Of a DNA stretch of 7,227 bases, positions 5,519 to 7,227 are shown piece by piece. Every line of letters starts with the position of its first letter. Position 1 is the stretch's first letter. This DNA is from Bordetella parapertussis (GTDB lineage: Bacteria > Pseudomonadota > Gammaproteobacteria > Burkholderiales > Burkholderiaceae_B). The notes under the pieces were generated by a model. It was given only the letters and a program-made list of their open reading frames with translations, was not told where the DNA came from and made no database searches. The stretch covers positions 1 through 7,227 of the forward strand of contig CAMDNZ010000083.1 in the NCBI GenBank assembly GCA_945903445.1, written 5' to 3'. The position numbers and the translations under genes are program-made.

Positions 5519-7227
5519 GCGGCAGCCAACTCGGGCGAATCTTCCGCCACGCCTGCGCCCTGCATAACGCGTATGCCCATGGCAGAAAGCAAATCGCGGG
5601 TTCGCGTATCGGGTACGTCGTCAGCATAGACCTCGATGCCCAGATCGCCCGATGTCTTGAGCACCGAACGCATCAATTGACGACCGCCGGGGCTATTGGA
5701 TAGTTGTTCGACGAATCCGCCGCCGATTCGAACATAAGCCAGCCGCAATTGATGCAGTTGCGCGACCGCCGTGAACTGTTGCGCCAAACGGCGCACGCCA
5801 ATACGCACGCCGTAGCCGACAAGGCTCTGACAAAGCGAAGCCACCCGGGGATATTGGGTTGTGATGGCGTGGGCGTCGATTTCCAAAAGCAGTCGAGTCG
5901 CCAAGTCTTTACGGTCTGCGAGCATGATGGCCAAGCGTGCCAGGAAGTCGTTTTGCACCAGGGAAGGGGTGCTGATTCGTACGCACACCGCGCCGGAGTG
6001 AATCATTAGCCAGTCCAGTGCCAGACGCACGGCTTGAAGATCGCAAGACGCGCTCAACCCAAGGCGCACGGCGGCCGGGATGAACAGTTCGGGCGGGACG
6101 GGCGGGCTACCTGCTGCGGGCTGCAGCATCAGCCTCGCCAGGAACGGCAGTTTGCGGCCATCGGTGGCCGTGACGGGGGCCGTTTCCAGGAAATAGCGAT
6201 TCTCTTCGAGTGCGGTGCTGAGGGTGTCTTTCCAGGCGAATTCGCCTGCGGCGACGTGTGCGTCGGTATCCGCGCCGAAGGCGACCGATTCGTCACCTGC
6301 GTTCTCCGACCGCATCAAGCCGTGGTCCAGGGCCGCGAGCAGGTCGCTCACTTGGTCTTCTCGACCGTAACGAACCAGCGACAACGCCCAACGGCACAGG
6401 CCGCCTTCGCCAACGGGCAAGCGAGATTCGCGCAGTACTTGGCGAATGGCAGCGGCAAACGCCGCGGCGCGGGGAACGTCTACACCGGGCATCAACACTG
6501 CGAAATCGGAGCCGTTCAAACGTGCCAGAACAAAAGAATGGCCATCGGGACCGGTCAGAATAGCGGTCAGCCGCTGGGCGGTGGTGCGCAGCCATTGATC
6601 GGTAAAGTCGCGCGGCATGTGGCGATTCAATGCGGCGAGATCGCGTTGACGGCACACCAACACATGACCGAACGAGGGCGGAAGCGCGATGGGCTCGTCG
6701 CCGGGCAATTCGCCATCCTCGAGTAAGGGCGTACCCGCCAGCGCGGCCCGCAGCGCGTTCATGAAGTAGCGGCGATTGACCAGTCGAGTCAATGGGTCGC
6801 TGTTCAGTGCTGCTTTCAATGATTCGATCTGAGCGTGCTGCTCGGCCGAGGTCAGCTTAAGTTTTTCGCGTGTTTCATTGACGGCTGCCGACACTTCGGA
6901 CAACTCCGCCAGGTCGGGCGACCAGGGACTGATGACATCGGAAGGTAGGGCAAGCGACCCTTCGGGCAGGCGCTGCATGTCTCGTACTTTCTCGGCAACT
7001 TCACCTAAGACGCGAATTTTGAGCCATCGCACGATAGCGATCACAAAGCCCGCCCAAAGCAAGCCAGCGCCGGCGATCAACGCCACTATGGCCACCAGAT
7101 AGCCGCGCCAGATGGGCGATTCAAGTGCCAAACGGGCAGCATTTTCCAAGCCTTGGGCACGCAAATCTTCGGCTAGAAGACCGCGGGCAACCGAGAAGCT
7201 CAAGGCGGTCGTGCCCAGCAGGATAAC
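5515..7227 (-). CDS. Degenerate GGDEF-EAL membrane protein, LapD-like (5' end missing)
   Basis: An open frame of 570 residues that enters from the window edge, so the true start lies outside; the TTG at 7203 is not taken as the start. Residues are counted from the first codon in the window. VILLGTTALSFSVARG (1-16) looks like the end of a first membrane helix. A loop of about 25 residues, a second helix (43-68) and a HAMP-like stretch (about 69-125) follow. The GGDEF-like domain starts at DPLTRLVNRR (144-153), but its signature is NGSDF (238-242) and the metal-binding aspartates are replaced (VLVCRQRDLAALNR). In the EAL-like domain (about 335-560), FLARL (362-366) replaces EALLR. LAQQFTAVAQLH (481-492) replaces DFGTGYSSL, VRIGG (499-503) replaces LKID, and ADDV replaces AEGV. 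Neither synthesis nor hydrolysis of c-di-GMP is expected. The QQFTAVAQLHQLRLAYV pattern fits the LapD-type EAL subgroup, so a receptor role is plausible but unproven. Confidence 0.82.
   Translation of the reverse strand, partial: VILLGTTALSFSVARGLLAEDLRAQGLENAARLALESPIWRGYLVAIVALIAGAGLLWAGFVIAIVRWLKIRVLGEVAEKVRDMQRLPEGSLALPSDVISPWSPDLAELSEVSAAVNETREKLKLTSAEQHAQIESLKAALNSDPLTRLVNRRYFMNALRAALAGTPLLEDGELPGDEPIALPPSFGHVLVCRQRDLAALNRHMPRDFTDQWLRTTAQRLTAILTGPDGHSFVLARLNGSDFAVLMPGVDVPRAAAFAAAIRQVLRESRLPVGEGGLCRWALSLVRYGREDQVSDLLAALDHGLMRSENAGDESVAFGADTDAHVAAGEFAWKDTLSTALEENRYFLETAPVTATDGRKLPFLARLMLQPAAGSPPVPPELFIPAAVRLGLSASCDLQAVRLALDWLMIHSGAVCVRISTPSLVQNDFLARLAIMLADRKDLATRLLLEIDAHAITTQYPRVASLCQSLVGYGVRIGVRRLAQQFTAVAQLHQLRLAYVRIGGGFVEQLSNSPGGRQLMRSVLKTSGDLGIEVYADDVPDTRTRDLLSAMGIRVMQGAGVAEDSPELAAA

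Noticed and set aside
5073..5627. 184-codon minus-strand frame across the receptor/kinase junction
   Set aside because: It overlaps the kinase N-terminus in another frame and is rich in Arg, Pro and His without family motifs, as expected for a shadow frame.
6034..6726. Long open frame of 230 codons on the + strand
   Set aside because: It lies antisense to the degenerate GGDEF-EAL gene, has low-complexity Gln/Arg/Gly-rich composition and no recognisable domain. It is a codon-bias shadow of the GC-rich gene.

Overview
The window looks like chromosomal DNA of a GC-rich betaproteobacterium, most likely of the order Burkholderiales. An Alcaligenaceae-like host is possible, but this rests only on the flavour of the proteins and on the DUF2069/SelO pairing. 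No rRNA, tRNA or CRISPR was seen.

Left edge (1 to about 144): the 5' end of an IS481-type transposase reads leftward out of the window, with a likely IS terminus a few bases before the next gene. It is followed on the + strand by a two-gene unit: a small DUF2069 membrane protein (157-552) and selO/ydiU (549-2087), a protein AMPylase pseudokinase, coupled by an ATGA overlap.

Middle (2088-3014): an intergenic region of about 186 bp holds short repeats that may be regulatory. It precedes an OmpR/PhoB-type response regulator gene on the + strand.

Right half (2979-7227, minus strand): three tightly packed genes read toward the response regulator. In transcription order they are a membrane protein with degenerate LapD-like GGDEF and EAL domains (5' end outside the window), a histidine kinase with about seven predicted membrane helices, and a membrane-anchored PAS-GGDEF diguanylate cyclase whose active site and inhibitory site are intact. 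The receptor/kinase junction overlaps as ATGA. The kinase stop and cyclase start lie within a few bases of each other. The 3' ends of the cyclase and response-regulator genes overlap tail to tail by 36 bp.

The most interesting reading is that the four genes at 2274-7227 form one signalling cassette. The kinase would sense a membrane or extracellular cue and phosphorylate the convergently encoded regulator. The cyclase would make c-di-GMP, and the catalytically degenerate GGDEF-EAL protein would act as a c-di-GMP receptor or scaffold. The individual domain calls are well supported; the wiring between them is inference from gene order.
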